Shown: positions 43,738-56,315 of the stretch, piece by piece
Layout of the letters: the number at the start of each line of letters is the position of its first letter
Numbering within the stretch: position 1 is the first letter of the stretch
NCBI GenBank assembly: GCA_020975725.1
Contig: QXJR01000015.1
Coordinates: 124,001-188,000, forward strand
Direction of reading: 5' to 3'
From: Picocystis sp. L7
Taxonomy: Eukaryota > Chlorophyta > Picocystophyceae > Picocystales > Picocystaceae
DNA: 64,000 bases
Program-made: the position numbers and the translations under genes
The notes under the pieces: generated by a model
Seen by the model: the letters and a program-made list of their open reading frames with translations, nothing else
Database searches by the model: none
What the model was told of the DNA's origin: nothing

Positions 43738-46700
43738 TCACCACTCGAAAACTTCCTCCTCCATCTCTCCATGCTTCCTTGCAAGGCGACGCAGGGTGCC
43801 TTCCGTGAGAGTGCTACGTGTGCTGCGATCCATAAGCTGGACGTGGCCAGTGGCGTAGGACACATCCCCCTTGGACAGGCGCATGACAGCACGTATTGCA
43901 TACTCAGAGGACGATTTCACATCCCCCTTTCCATCCATGAGAAGCAACAAAGGGGGGACGAAGGACGAAAAGTGAGCGGACAAAAAGTCAACCCCCGCAG
44001 CACATTCTGCCTCGGCCACCTTCCTGAAGCAGATGCAGCCAGCCACCTTGCCTTCAGTTTCAGATCCTGCAAGAAGTGCAGCAAGGCCCGGCAAAAGGGA
44101 GGAAAGGGTGGATGATACAATGCTTGTATGGTGACCGATGAGGTAGCAAAGCAACCGATGTGATCCATGAGCAGCAGCCTCTCGAACAGACACTAGTTCG
44201 TCCCCCAGAGCAAAACACAGCCCCTTCACGATGCTCTTGATCCTTTCCAGATCGGCTGATGGACCACACATCCGATCAGGAGCCCTACACAGAGAAGCAG
44301 CTAAACCCAAAGCGAAACCCAGCCGCTCCTGCCATGAAATTGAGCCGCGTGCAACACCAGATACCAACCCTCCCCGCAAAAAGTGATCCAACTCCTGCTC
44401 TGAACAGTGCGAAAGAAAGGCACCCATGCAAGCTGCTGCTGCCTCTCGAATCGTGTCATTTTCTGTTTCGGTGAGGGTGGTTGCAATGGCTTCTCCGGCG
44501 GCAGTGAGAACATTCGGAGAAACCCCTTTGCCTGCACAGTCAAAAATGCTGCAAAGTGCCCTAACAACTGCAAGTTTTACCCCAGTGGACTCGCTTGATT
44601 TCAGCTGTTGGCAGAGATCACCCACGAGAGGATCCACCCGTGTGCTCAACTTCATCAGTGGGCCAAGGTTCTTCGCTGCTCTGTCCCGGATTTCTGACGA
44701 GCCATCTTGCAAACACTTAACAAAAGTGGTCTGCAATTGAGGCACAAAGGGCTTCAAACCTTGTCCCGAGCTGTCAATGAGAATACCAAGGGCTTTCAAG
44801 ATGGCACTCTTCACTTGCGAGGCAGACCTATCACTCATGGTGCGGATCAAAGGACCAGCAATCTGCACCACAAACGGCTTGATAGCAGATTGCGAGGTCA
44901 TTGCAATGACTTGCCCCAGACCTTCTGCTGACTGTTCCCTGAGCTCCAAGCTCCCAGTCTGCAGGATACCTTGCAGAAAGACGGTCAAGAATGGAGACAG
45001 GCCCTTGGGCAGGTTCAGGCCGGGTAGCTCCACTGATAGCCCATCCGATTCTTTATATACCCTCTCTCCTACGAGTGCCAAAGAGTTCTTGAGCGGCCTC
45101 ACCAGTACCCCCGTCTTCTCTTTGGGAAATCCTGCGACGATGGAGTTCAAAGCTGCCCATGCAGCTGTCACACAGTCAGCAAGAGAGTCACCGAGCAAGG
45201 GAACCAGCATTGCCACGAGTGCAGGCGCATGCTGCTCCCATTCCACCCGTGACGAGCTCTTGAAAACATGCTCAATCACGCGGCATGCACATGCACTCTC
45301 TTCACCAACATCCATCTTCATCTGAAGCTCTCGAATCATTGAATCCACTGCCTTTCCTTCCACAACAGTTCCGATGCTGTGCAGTGCATCCTGACTAGCT
45401 TTCGATGCATCAGAATCTCCACCCATTGCAGCTGTTTCAATGAGCGGAGGGACAACGGTACCAAGATGCCGTTGTAAATCTGCCCAGGCAACCTCAGCTA
45501 ATGCTCCAAGAGACTCGGCCCGGAATGCATCCATCGGCATGTGCACCAGCTTGGGTAAAATATCTGTAAGCAGCTGGGGGCATACAGAGAGGACTTGCTT
45601 AAGACCCTCGAGCGTGCGGTCATCACCTTCCGTATCATGCAGCTGGTTGATCAGGGCAGGAACGATAGCGTCGATTGCAACCCTCCCACCGCTTTTAACC
45701 AGAACACCGAAAGCTTTTCCACCAGCATTCCGTACTGAATCTTCTGAGTCACAAAGCGCAAGCTCCACAGTTGGGAGGAGTTCGGGTAGGTAAACTGCAA
45801 GCTGTGATTTCGTCGTTGCTTCAAGAATTTCAGTGAGCCCAGCACACACCCCACACCTCGTGGATACTACTGGAGAGGTCATGCTTTGCTGCAGAATCGG
45901 TACTACCTTTGGCAGAATGCGGTCGCCAAGCTTTCTGACCAACTCTCCAAGGCATCTTCCAGCCATCATGGTAGAGTCTTCATCCCCATTTGCCAAAAGC
46001 TCAATCGACAACTCAATCAGCGGACCAAGGATGTCAACCAAAGTCCTTGGCGTATTGGGGACAAGAGACTTCCAAACAGAAAGAGCAGCAGTCCTCACAG
46101 TCAGAGCAGGGTCACTCCTTGATAAGTACAGCCTTGCCAGAACTCCCCACATGCGATCCTCACCGACAACCTGTTGTATTTTGGCGGCCTCGGCTTCTGA
46201 TGTGGTCCTCGGGCCTGCGATTCCTTCGTTCATCAGGAGCTTGCTCGATAGTCCTGATACTTTGAACAAGAATTCTCCTAATAGGTCCACAGAGCTCTGG
46301 CGAATCCTCCAGTTGCTGTTGAACATTCCCTCCTCCACTGCTGGTAACAGCACAGGAAATGAAGTCCTTGCATAGAGATCGATGAACACTCTCGTAGTGC
46401 TGAAAGCGGCTTCGCGAACGCCTTCATTATCGTCTGCCAGTCCCCCAATGACAACGGGGAGGGCGGTTGGGAGGTGCCTAACGAAACCGTCACCCAAAGT
46501 GCTAGGGAGGAATCGGCACAGAACAACACACCCTTCCCTCGCTGCAGAGCTTTGCGATCGCGCTGCTTCCAGGAGCGTTGGAAGCAGTTGATCCACCTTT
46601 TGGGGTTCCATGATGGCAAGGATCTCAGAGAGCCCCTGAGCAGCACCACTACGCTCCACAGCACTAGTTTCACTTTTCATGGTTTCTAAGAGCCACGGAA

Positions 46701-49700
46701 CAAGCTCCGTGAACTTTTCCTCTCCCAAACCTCTCATTAGGGATCCAAGTGATTTGGCTGCAATGGCTCGAATGTCAGGATTAGGATCAACCACAATCTT
46801 TTGCAGCTCTGGCAGTATCAAGGGAACGTACGGTGTAAGATCCTTGGGTTCATTCACCAAGCTTGACATTTGGCCGATAATTTTAGCTGCCTTCTTCTTT
46901 GTCTCTGTGCTGCGATCTCTGATTCCGCGGTTAACAACGGGTATAAGCAGTGCTAACGAGGGTGCATCAACTGTGTTCATAAAGACGGTTCCCAGTATGG
47001 TGTCCAAGCATGTTGCATTGTGTTTTGCTGGGCTATCGAAAGCAAGAATTATGGCTGGTACAAGCTGCTGCACTTCTGGATTCTGGATCACACTGCCAAT
47101 TTGCTGCAGAGCAGTCTTTGCCGCTGCTTGTACCTTAGGGTGCGATGAGCCAAGAACCTCGGAGAGCTTGGGCACAACTGTGGGCAAACAAGAAGACAAC
47201 TGCTTCGGAGCACAGAAAGCCATTGCTCCAAGCATCTGCACACTCCCTACTTGCGTTCTCCAGGCGGGATCATCCAGTCCATTCAGTAGACTGGGCATTA
47301 CCAACTTCACACCCTGAGCGGACAGGTTCCGCATGACAGCTCTTGCGGCTAGGTCTGTTGCTTCTCTCACAGGAACGGAAGAATCACTAAAACAAGTGAG
47401 CATGATCGGAAGAATGTGGATCACATAGGGTTCAAACATCCTGCCTAGCTTATCACACATACATTCAAAAGCAAAGAGGGCCCCTTCTCTCTTCTGGGGC
47501 TCCTTCTTTGCTTCTGATGCCTCTTTTAGAGTGTCCATGATACTGTACTGCTTAAGAGAAGCTACGCCAAGCCCTTTGACGAGCCCTGCCAAACCAAAGG
47601 CTGCACCTCTCCGTGTACCATAAGCATTGCCATTCAACAGCTGTTGGAGCATTTCAGCAACGACCTTTTCAGTCTCGTGGGTATCTGATTGAATTGCAGG
47701 TATCAGACCCGGCAGGCACTCTGAAACTGCTCTCTGCACGGATTCTGATGGAGTGTGCAGTGCCTTCAAAAGCCTTTGTAGAATTTCCCTAGCTTTTGCA
47801 TCTGAGGTAGGAAGATGTTTTGCAACTCTGCCGAGGAAAACTACAACGCCCTCTCTGACAAGATCGTACTGCTCTTCATGCATGTCGTCTACCTTCTTAT
47901 TGTTCAAGTACGATTCAAATAGAGGAACGAGCATGTTGCTGTGATCCGCACCGACCTGATCAATGATCTCCACGCCTGCTGCAACCATGTCTGTGCGGAC
48001 CCTTTCTTCAGGGTCTGCTAAACCCTTGGATATGAGGAAGTTGAACATAAGGGGTAGGTCACTGGAAGAGAACTCCTCAGCAGAAGCTTTTATTGCCAGC
48101 GCTAAACCGTTCCTAGGTTCCCACTCACTTCCTTCCAAAATATCTTCCGCACTGGGGTAAATTGCGAACAACGAGAGGAAAGTAGCAGAAATGGTGCTTG
48201 GATGTTCGTGTATAGCAGCTGCAATGGCATCGGCAGCAGCTTCACGAATTGACAAATTTTTGTGTTGAATGTACTTGATGAGTTCAGAACCTGAATCATG
48301 ACGACAAGGATGAAAAATCTCGGTCAGCCCTTCAAACCTCTGGGAGAAATAGTTTATCTAGACGAAAAGTATGTTCCCACCAGATTTAACCCATGCTCTG
48401 TGAAAAACCCAGCGCATGAGCTGATAATGGTGCGATCAATCTTGGGGCTTTTACAGCCATGGTCAGAATGGTTATGCACTACGTGCAAATCTAGACCACA
48501 GATAGTTAAGCCCCAAACGCCAAGAACGTTCCGCGTGGTCAACATAGCTCAACGTACCGTATTCTGATCCTAGTCCATAAGGATACAGATCCCATAACCT
48601 TTCTGCCATTTCAGCGTTTTTCTCGTCCACATCATGCATAGCTAACCATAGCCGACATGCAAGGTGATGAGAACGTTGAACAAACTTTCCGGATAGGCAT
48701 GGAACGTATTCTAGCGCTCTAATTGCTGCAGCCCTCACCCTTGCATGTTCCGATAAAAGACCTTCCAGGGCAGAGTCTAGTTCGCCTTCTTCTATGCCTT
48801 CACATAGAGCGGTGAGAACTACAAGCAACTTGTCTGTCAAAGTAGGCATCATTTGGAGCACATGGTAACATAGCAAGACGGCCTGAGAACGGGGAATAAC
48901 TAGCCCTGCAGAGGTATGAGAAGAAAGCACAAGAAGTGCGCTTTCATGCAGTGATGAATACACTGGGCTACTCAAAGTATACCTCAAAATAGGGAACAAC
49001 AAGCAATACGTCTGAGAAGGCAACTGGCCTGAATCCCTGCAGCATGTTGCCATGATGGCTATAGACTTGGCTACTTCCCCTGTGCTTGATGGGTCTCCTT
49101 TGCACACTGGGTGCAGACAAGTCTCTCTCAGCGCCAGGCTTGTATCAAAACTTGCGTTTGCAAGCAGGGAAGGACGAACACGTGAACAGAGCCGACGCAT
49201 GCAGTCAAGGGCAACGTCTCCAACTACCGGAGACGAGAGGAGAGGATAAACAAACTCTGCAAAAAAATCCAGATGAGCAAAGGTCGGCAAAGGTGCACTT
49301 CGTGCAATCAAGGAAGTAACTGCAAGTCCAGCAGCCAAAGAATCTCGGATTCCATCAATACGATGCTTGATCTTCTCCTCTTCTTCCCGCTGAGCTTGCA
49401 TAGCAAGTTCCCTTGGATCTTTCTTCCCTTGTTTGTTCCCGACTTTAATGCCCTTTTCTGCACGAGCATCACGAATGGAAGGACGCAGAGGGTCAAGCCC
49501 TTTCTTCCCGGAAGTAGGACCAACCAGTTGATCCCCAAAAGTTCCACGGGAGTTTGACTCAGCCAGTACACTAGAGTGAGCACGCCAAATGTCAACCTCC
49601 CTCGAGGATAGGGCATCATGCTCGGTAGTGTTGAGTAACCTCTCCAGTAATACACTAAGGGAAGGCCAAATGCCATCTTCACAGACATTCAAGAGACTTC

Positions 49701-51813
49701 CCAAGGCAAGTCCTCCGACTGTGTTGAGAGGAGACTTTCCAACCTCCAAACAAGTCAGGATAGATATGGCAGGTATGAGGGAGCTCGCAACATCTCTGAT
49801 GTAAGGTGCTGGAGAAATAGAATCTGGGAGGGATGCACTGAGTATTTTCCAAAGAATGTGCCAAGATCGAGCATGATGATGTTGGACGACTGGTAGGTGA
49901 ACCAGAACAACAGCCATTGAAAGTTCATCCACACACAGCTTCTGCTTATCTGTCGCTGCATGCCCAGAAATGATCGCCAACACCGACTGTAGTAAAAGCT
50001 TGCCATTTGTACCACTACTTTGCTCCTCTTCTTGAATTGCCTGTGGATGGAGAGGTTGTGCTTGCGTGGACCATTCCCACAACCTGTGCAGAAAGCCCAA
50101 ACGAAAGCTTCCCTTTCCAGCAAAGTGCTGGGCAACTGAGAGTGCATTGCGACTAACACTGTAATCAGGGTAAAGAGAGAGCAGAGACACTAAGCGAATC
50201 GACTGCTCCGCAAAGTCATCAAAGCCGATCGTCAGTAGCCAGCCTGCCAGATGGACCAAAGTGTTCAGATCGGAGAGGCTAAGCCTTTGCAAAGATGCTT
50301 CACTAAGCAGGCCCGAGTCTTGATTCGCAACTTCCACAGGCACCCCCAGCGCACTGCCACTACCTTGGCATATTGCCAGTAGCAGGCACCCAGCTATGCC
50401 TTCAGATCTCAGTTGGTTGGGTTTGGACAGCGCCTGTCCTACTAGTTCCTCGATTGTAGGGGCTAAGGCAGTGCCGGAGAGAGACATAGCTTTCTCTTCG
50501 ATGGTCTTGTCTATGGTAAATCTTTTCTCTCCAATGAGTGAATGCACGATGCATGACAGAGCTTGCCTCCTCACAGCCATACGTTGCTCTTTCAAACCTC
50601 TTGCCAGTGCTCCAACAACCGTATCTGTAAATGGTTGCTTTGCAACGTACATCCATTGTCCCAGGGATTCATAACAGTGACGGAGCACCTCCTCATGCAT
50701 CTCGTCTTTCAAAAATTGTGCTAGGAACTCTGTAGTATTGTTCGTGATTTGAGTATCAGCTTCCAAGCAACTTTTGGCAGTGGCCACTGCACCAATTGCA
50801 TCCGAAATAGACAATCTTTCAACCCAATTTTTTACTTTCCCTTCCTTGCACTTGCCACCCAGCAGACTTGTCAGAACGCTCATTGTGCTTGCAAGGACTT
50901 CTACATCGTGCACCTTTGCAACGAGACTGCAGAGTACAGCTATGCCTAACTTTCGTTGATCCTCGTCTTTGTGTCTTATCTGAAGCAATATCGCAGGTAG
51001 TATCTGTTCCACATGATCGCTCAGGTCTAATCTGGTCCACTCGCAGAAGGAAAAGAACGCAGGCATGACAGTCTCCTGGCTTCTCTTGCACATTCGAACA
51101 ATGGATGGGAGCACGAGCTCACTGAATTCCTGCTGGTTGATCTGAGGTATAAATGCATCGAAACACTGGACTACGCCTGGCTGCACATGTTTTGATGTGC
51201 CAACAACGTGGGCGTTGTATGCATTCAACACTTTGTCCTTCAGATCTCTCGACAAAGTTCCAATCCTGAGCTCGTGATCCACGAGAGCACTGGTCACAAA
51301 TGGCAGAAACACTTTGCTCAAGGCATCCTGAAACTCCGTTGCCATCGCCGGTCGAGTCCATAGAAGATTGGCGACCGCACCCCTTGCAGCTTTCCATGGA
51401 CCCTTTCTCCCTTCTGTCAGCGTCCACACGCGATTCAGAAGCTGATCCATTCCTTGTACCACCAGACCAATCGCAGTTTTCCCAGTCTCTTGGTCCAAAT
51501 ACTTGAGCACGGTGACGGACCACCAGAGCAATGCGGTTGCAGTCCTAGCCGTGAGTCCGTCCGTCCCTCGCTTCAGAGTCTTCGCAAGGGCATTGGTGCA
51601 AGCTTTCAGGAACGCTGACGACGTCCTGCATCCTCGATCCACCGCTCCTTTCACTGCTTTGTGCATGTTTCGGTGATGCTGGCTGTTCACCATCGCTGCC
51701 AACGCCTCGTTGCACACCTCCTGCGCGTGATCGTCCAGCCATCCTTCCTCTGCCTCCATCTTCACCCTTCTATCGTGCCAAAACTGCACATCTCGACCGC
51801 AGTACGTCGCCAT
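43738..51813 (-). CDS. GCN1: GCN1, eIF2alpha-kinase activator (HEAT-repeat protein)
   Basis: Giant HEAT-repeat protein that binds ribosomes and activates the kinase GCN2 when amino acids are short. Two exons on the minus strand: 51813-48558 and 48290-43738, with a 267-nt intron (GTACGT donor, TTCAG acceptor) joining EYG to SELIKYIQHKN. The product has 2,602 residues, normal for GCN1. HEAT repeats run throughout; the central eEF3-like region includes RRGAAFGLAGLVKGLG and the LVPWLLETMKSETSAVERSGAAQGLSEIL block that is near-invariant in GCN1. The start at 51813 (MATYCGRDVQFWHDRR) is the first ATG giving protein-like sequence; the frame stays open upstream to 52086. Identity certain, first residues less so. 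Confidence 0.93.
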
Positions 51814-52086
51814 GTGCGCGAACCAATGCGCATCCGTCGACGCGACTCGACACGTCTGATCGCTTGGGCGCCGCCACGTCCTGCCCAACCGGTTGGATCC
51901 GGGACTCGTCCGATCAAGCACCACGATCTCTCCGATCAAGGGGACGGGTTCGAAAGGGCGAAAAAGCCCGATGGGGAAGGGGGGATGATAGGGAAAAGGG
52001 GAGAGAAGAATATAGTACAAGGGGACGAGGGGGGAAGACCTCGTGAGGAAACTTCTCCACATCGATGGAGGGATGCTGCATGGCAT

Positions 52087-54237
52087 TCATACAAACGGAT
52101 TGGAAGAGTGTACATTGCCTCGGGAGCCTGAAGTCGTTGTGGGACTGACCTGCATCTCCATCTCGGACACCGAGCCCAAGCCATGGGAGGAGTTGTTGTG
52201 AGATGTGGGAACAGAGGCAGAAGGAGAATCCAGCTCCGCATCCGGAGGCAAATACTCCAACAACACTGCTCGGATCTCTTCGTTCATGTGCTGCCGGGCC
52301 CTCTGCTTGTAAAAAACCAATCCAACCAGCAAACCAACCACAGCGAGGCCCATGGTGGCAGAAACGACAATCAGTGCCACTTCCCATCCTGAGTCGCTGC
52401 CCCCACCTGACTCCGTGCTGGACGTGGAAACTACTAGGCTCTCCACAGAAGTGCATGCTTTCCTGGTGGGATCTGTGGGGTCGATCTCAAAACCTTCCTC
52501 GCAACTGCAGGAGTAAGGAAGCCCGGATGTTCTCGGATCCATGTTCGTGCAAATTTGGCTGCAGCCAGCAGTGCCTTCGCTGCACTCATCGACGTCCTCA
52601 CAGCTCTTTCCATCCCTTCCTAACCTGAGACCAAACTCACACTTGCAAGTTGCAATTCCATTGTTGGAAGAGCACATCTGCTCACATCCACCGTTGTTCT
52701 CTGCACAAGCATTCTCGTGAATGCAAGAAAACGCTCCGACCAACTTCATGCCAGGATCGCAACTGCACTCGTAGGAGCCAATCGTATTTGTACAGTGCTG
52801 CTCGCACGAATCTGTTCCCCTCGCGCATTCATCCACATCAGTGCAGGTGTATCCATCCCCCTCATACCCTTCTGGGCAACGACAGATAGATCCACGGAAG
52901 GTATCGAAGCAAGCATCCACAAAGGAACCAGGAGGACCTTTCCAGCATCCATGGCTGTCATCTACACAGTCGTCTTCCTGAATGTCCTTGTGCAAACAAA
53001 CCTGCGGCTCTGTGCCTTCCTCAAAGCCAGCACACAAGGCTCGCAAAATGCCGTTCGTGCTGAGGTGCCCTCTGTACTGCTGTCCATTGACAATTACCGT
53101 CGGCAACAACATCACCAAGCCCCTGTTTGAGTTTTCTTCATCTCTCATCAGAGCTATCTCTTCCTCGATCATCGAAATTTCACCATCGCCAAGGTAGTCA
53201 CCCATGCAGTTTTGGATGCCCCCTTCGTAGTGTTGCAACTGTGCGTAAAAAAGTGCGCTCTTTATACATTCCGGATCCATGTTTTTGCCATCTTCGGCAG
53301 TGCAATGTTTCCCATAGAATGCTGCATACCTCCACCAGGCCCAGGGTCTGCCAGCGTCTCTTGCAAACTTGTAGATGCAGAGTTGCCGCAGATTTTCAGT
53401 GGCTGTCGCCATGCCACTATAGGCTTTGTCTTGGTGAGCATAGTAATCCGGAGAATTGGGTGCGCAGTACCTCCCTTGGGCAATGCATTCGGCCTCACAT
53501 TGGATGCTGCCCAGATGTGGACTAGTGCAAGGGTAGAACATGAAGTGGGGGGTGAATTGCGTGAAGTTGGCCTTCTCGAGTTCCACTGAAATTTCCTGAA
53601 ACCTCTCTTTAAAAGTCTGCTGGGTTTCACAAGAGTGACCACATGATGTGGAGGTTGAAGTCCACAGCTCCCACTCCACTCGGTCGTCTGGATTTGGCAG
53701 GTAATCCCTCCAGTCGAGTTCCAGGATGACTTGGCTTCCTTTCTCCAGTTCCACCTTGAAGTCTTCCCCTCGCTTCTTGGTGATCAGTGCAGTGGGTATG
53801 GTGATGTTGTTCGCGAGCATTTCCAAATCGGGGATGCCTGTTGGAGGCGTCATGGTAACGAGTGTTTCGTCGGTGTTGTCTGACACCAGCAGCGCGTCCG
53901 CACCGCCTTGCTGGGCGTACCACGCCTTTTCGACGAAGTAGCAATCCCCACGGTCCACAAGTGCCACCACCGCGTACATGCCGTTGGAAGGGTGGTCCAG
54001 GTGGGTTTCCAGCGTTTCGCACGCGAGCGCATCTTGTCCAGAAAGATACACGAGCTTGCCGAGCAAGCTACCACCGTACAGTGGGACGCCGAAATCGGCC
54101 ACCGCTGCGTCAAAACTGCCTCGGAGGGCCAGGGGTTGGTGCACGACCACGCTGTGCGTCTCCACGTGGAACACGGAAGCTTGTGCCACCACGAAGAAGG
54201 CGCTGATTGCGCATGCCAAGGCGCAGCACGCGCGCAT
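52087..54237 (-). CDS. VSR: vacuolar sorting receptor (VSR/BP80 type)
   Basis: Type I receptor that sorts soluble proteins to the vacuole in plants. 716 residues from an ATG at 54237. Domain order: signal peptide (MRACCALACAISAFFVVAQA), PA domain (about 35-165, with GKLVYLSGQDALACETL and ALVDRGDCYFVEKA), the VSR cysteine-rich luminal domain (WWRYAAFYGKHC, SALFYAQLQHYEGG, LMRDEENS, TVIVNGQQYRG), three EGF-like repeats including two DVDEC calcium-binding starts, one membrane span (WEVALIVVSATMGLAVVGLL) and a cytosolic tail. The tail has EEIRAVLLEYLPPD where land-plant VSRs have a YMPL sorting motif, so the second conserved hydrophobic is Pro here. Tandem with GCN1, 273 bp between them. Confidence 0.92.
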   Translation of the reverse strand: MRACCALACAISAFFVVAQASVFHVETHSVVVHQPLALRGSFDAAVADFGVPLYGGSLLGKLVYLSGQDALACETLETHLDHPSNGMYAVVALVDRGDCYFVEKAWYAQQGGADALLVSDNTDETLVTMTPPTGIPDLEMLANNITIPTALITKKRGEDFKVELEKGSQVILELDWRDYLPNPDDRVEWELWTSTSTSCGHSCETQQTFKERFQEISVELEKANFTQFTPHFMFYPCTSPHLGSIQCEAECIAQGRYCAPNSPDYYAHQDKAYSGMATATENLRQLCIYKFARDAGRPWAWWRYAAFYGKHCTAEDGKNMDPECIKSALFYAQLQHYEGGIQNCMGDYLGDGEISMIEEEIALMRDEENSNRGLVMLLPTVIVNGQQYRGHLSTNGILRALCAGFEEGTEPQVCLHKDIQEDDCVDDSHGCWKGPPGSFVDACFDTFRGSICRCPEGYEGDGYTCTDVDECARGTDSCEQHCTNTIGSYECSCDPGMKLVGAFSCIHENACAENNGGCEQMCSSNNGIATCKCEFGLRLGRDGKSCEDVDECSEGTAGCSQICTNMDPRTSGLPYSCSCEEGFEIDPTDPTRKACTSVESLVVSTSSTESGGGSDSGWEVALIVVSATMGLAVVGLLVGLVFYKQRARQHMNEEIRAVLLEYLPPDAELDSPSASVPTSHNNSSHGLGSVSEMEMQVSPTTTSGSRGNVHSSNPFV

Positions 54238-55416
54238 CTTCGTGGTCTTCACGTGGACAATGGCGCGAAAAGACAGGGTCGTGTCGATCCAGATCCTCGG
54301 AACAGACCGACACGTCCTTCCAATCGAACCCGGGTTCGGCACCCGATCGAACCCGATCGTGTCCCGTGGGAAGCCAGAACGAAACGGGGGCGATGGGTTT
54401 TTGATCCCTCCGAGAAATTCGTCCGAGAGGTTTCCGCATCCCGGGGGGAGGTCTGAGTGGGGAGCAGGGACGGGAACGGTCGCGGATCGGATGGGACCTC
54501 GGATCTGACGACGGGTGGGGCAGGTGCTGGTTGGGCACCGGAAGGAGCGTTTGGCGGGAAAAAAGGGAGCCACGTGATCGGTACGGATGACGTGGACACA
54601 TGCGACGCGGGTGGTGCACACGTGGTTCGAACAATGGCCTGGAGGAGGTGCTCCCAAAACCTTTGGCATGGGTCTCGGATGAACCCTGCGATTTTCATCG
54701 CTTCTTTCGCACTCAGCACCTCCGACCCTTCACCGAGTTTGGCGTCCGAAGCAGCAGCCCAGCTCGCATGGGACGGCGCTCCGGATGGAACGGCCCCGTG
54801 GCGTCTCCACCGTGCGCTTCCAATTGCAATGTTGTTCGCATCCTTTCTTCCCATGAGAACGCATCGTGAACAGACCGTCTCTAGGTGTCGTGGCGAGTCG
54901 TTTCGGCGATGGGTGGCGGGATCCTTGGGACCTCCTCCATCCGGTCTCCAATACCCCCCTTTGGAACGAAGGACGCTGCCAGGCCTGCACAGAGGGGATC
55001 CCGGGGAGTCTCCAGGAGCGACGAAACACCCCGTCCACCAATACCCCCCTTCGATCCGGTCCAAGGTGGCTCGGCCTCGTTCCCTATGCCCCCCTTTCGC
55101 GAAGGTCGTGTACCCCCCTTTCTCCCCCGCATCCCGAAATCCTCGCCCGGACGCGTTCGATCCCCCCATTCCCTCCCGCACAGGAGCTCTCTCCGAATAT
55201 TCGAAATTCTTGGTTTCGAAGGTTTCAATCCCCGGTTTCGGGGACCCTCCTCCCCACCCGAGAAGGGGGGTCTGTAGCAGGACCATGGTTGTTGACGATC
55301 ACGACAGAAACGCTGGTGGACAGCGAAGGCGACGAACGTGCTGCGCTCGCACAGGGACGCTCGGAGGAGCTCTTGGCGGTGAAAAGGGAAGCTGGACGCG
55401 TGGAAGAAGGTGCAGG
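54238..55416. other. divergent upstream regions of VSR and the four-span protein
   Basis: About 1.2 kb. No supportable gene. It has an E2F-like site at 54550 and repeated AATACCCCCCTT-type motifs near 54950, 55040 and 55085. The frame in 55290-55416 that reads GC-rich third positions has no ATG. Confidence 0.45.
54550..54561. promoter_or_regulatory. E2F-like site TTTGGCGGGAAA
   Basis: Full match to the E2F/DP consensus in the divergent region between VSR and the four-span protein. Confidence 0.4.
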
Positions 55417-56193
55417 ATGGGATGCTGCGCTTGGTTCGGGATCCTGGTGTACGTCACGCTCAGCCTGGCCGTGCTGCTGCTCACCACCGTGGCCATCGCT
55501 GGGAACTACTGGATGGACGTGCGAGGCCAGCCGGACGTGGTCCCCATCAGTAACGCAGGACTGTGGCACGTGTGCTGGAGCACCGAATCGAGGTCGACCC
55601 GAAGGCCACAGGAGGACTTCGAGGGCGTTCCCATCAGCATCAGCGTCAACCACGATGGCTCGTGGATCGACCACTGGGAAGAAGTGTGGAAGCCGAGGGA
55701 TCCGGAGAGCTCGGAACCAGAGCCGAGAGTAAGGGCCGAGCTTCAAGACGGATTGGACAGCTTCGTAGATGACTTCACGAGCTTGTTTCGTGGCAATCCG
55801 AGCAATGGTTGCTCGGGAGATGTAGAGGAACTTTACAGGAATATTTGGAGGTCCGACTACTGGGGTTATGTTCAAGCGACACGCGCGTTTACCATTGCAT
55901 TTGCCTCCGTGGCTTTGATCAAGCTTTTCATGGCCCTGTGGGTGTGGTACAGGAACCGAAACCCCCTGGGCAAGTCCATCAATGCCAAGAGACTTCTGCT
56001 GGTCGTGGCGTTCATTCAGCTCCTCTTTGGCCTGGTGGTGGTGGGTGTGTTCACAGCGCTTTACATCCAAGTTGCCCATGGTGCACTAGATGGAAATTTG
56101 GACCATCCGAAAGACTACTGGGGCTGGTGTTATTGGGCATTCGTAGGCATAGCCGGTGTGTCGCTGGTCGACATGATCGTACTGTGCTGCTAG
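55417..56193 (+). CDS. four-span membrane protein, claudin/PMP22-like topology
   Basis: 258 residues from the ATG at 55417 (MGCCAWFGILVYVT). Four hydrophobic spans: near the N-terminus, then a long polar loop of about 100 residues with several acidic and Trp residues (GLWHVCWSTES), then three spans (FTIAFASVALIKLFMALWVW, LLLVVAFIQLLFGLVVVGVF, WAFVGIAGVSLVDMIVLCC). This layout, with W and C in the first loop, resembles claudin/PMP22-like proteins, but homology is unproven. MGCC allows N-terminal lipidation. An in-frame ATG at 55285 would add 44 Arg-rich residues; I prefer 55417 because the added part reads better in another frame. A TGTAA motif lies 31 nt after the stop. Confidence 0.65.
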   Translation: MGCCAWFGILVYVTLSLAVLLLTTVAIAGNYWMDVRGQPDVVPISNAGLWHVCWSTESRSTRRPQEDFEGVPISISVNHDGSWIDHWEEVWKPRDPESSEPEPRVRAELQDGLDSFVDDFTSLFRGNPSNGCSGDVEELYRNIWRSDYWGYVQATRAFTIAFASVALIKLFMALWVWYRNRNPLGKSINAKRLLLVVAFIQLLFGLVVVGVFTALYIQVAHGALDGNLDHPKDYWGWCYWAFVGIAGVSLVDMIVLCC

Positions 56194-56223
56194 ATTTCTC
56201 AGGCTTTCATCCTTGCACGCACT

Positions 56224-56228
56224 TGTAA
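56224..56228 (+). terminator. TGTAA poly(A) signal, four-span protein gene
   Basis: TGTAA 31 nt after the stop. Confidence 0.5.
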
Positions 56229-56315
56229 AGAAACCCATGCAACCACTTTTCTGTTTCTCGAGTCGTTTGCTCGGTGCAGTTCTTGCGCATGCCACTTGAC
56301 CAATCACGAGGGGGT

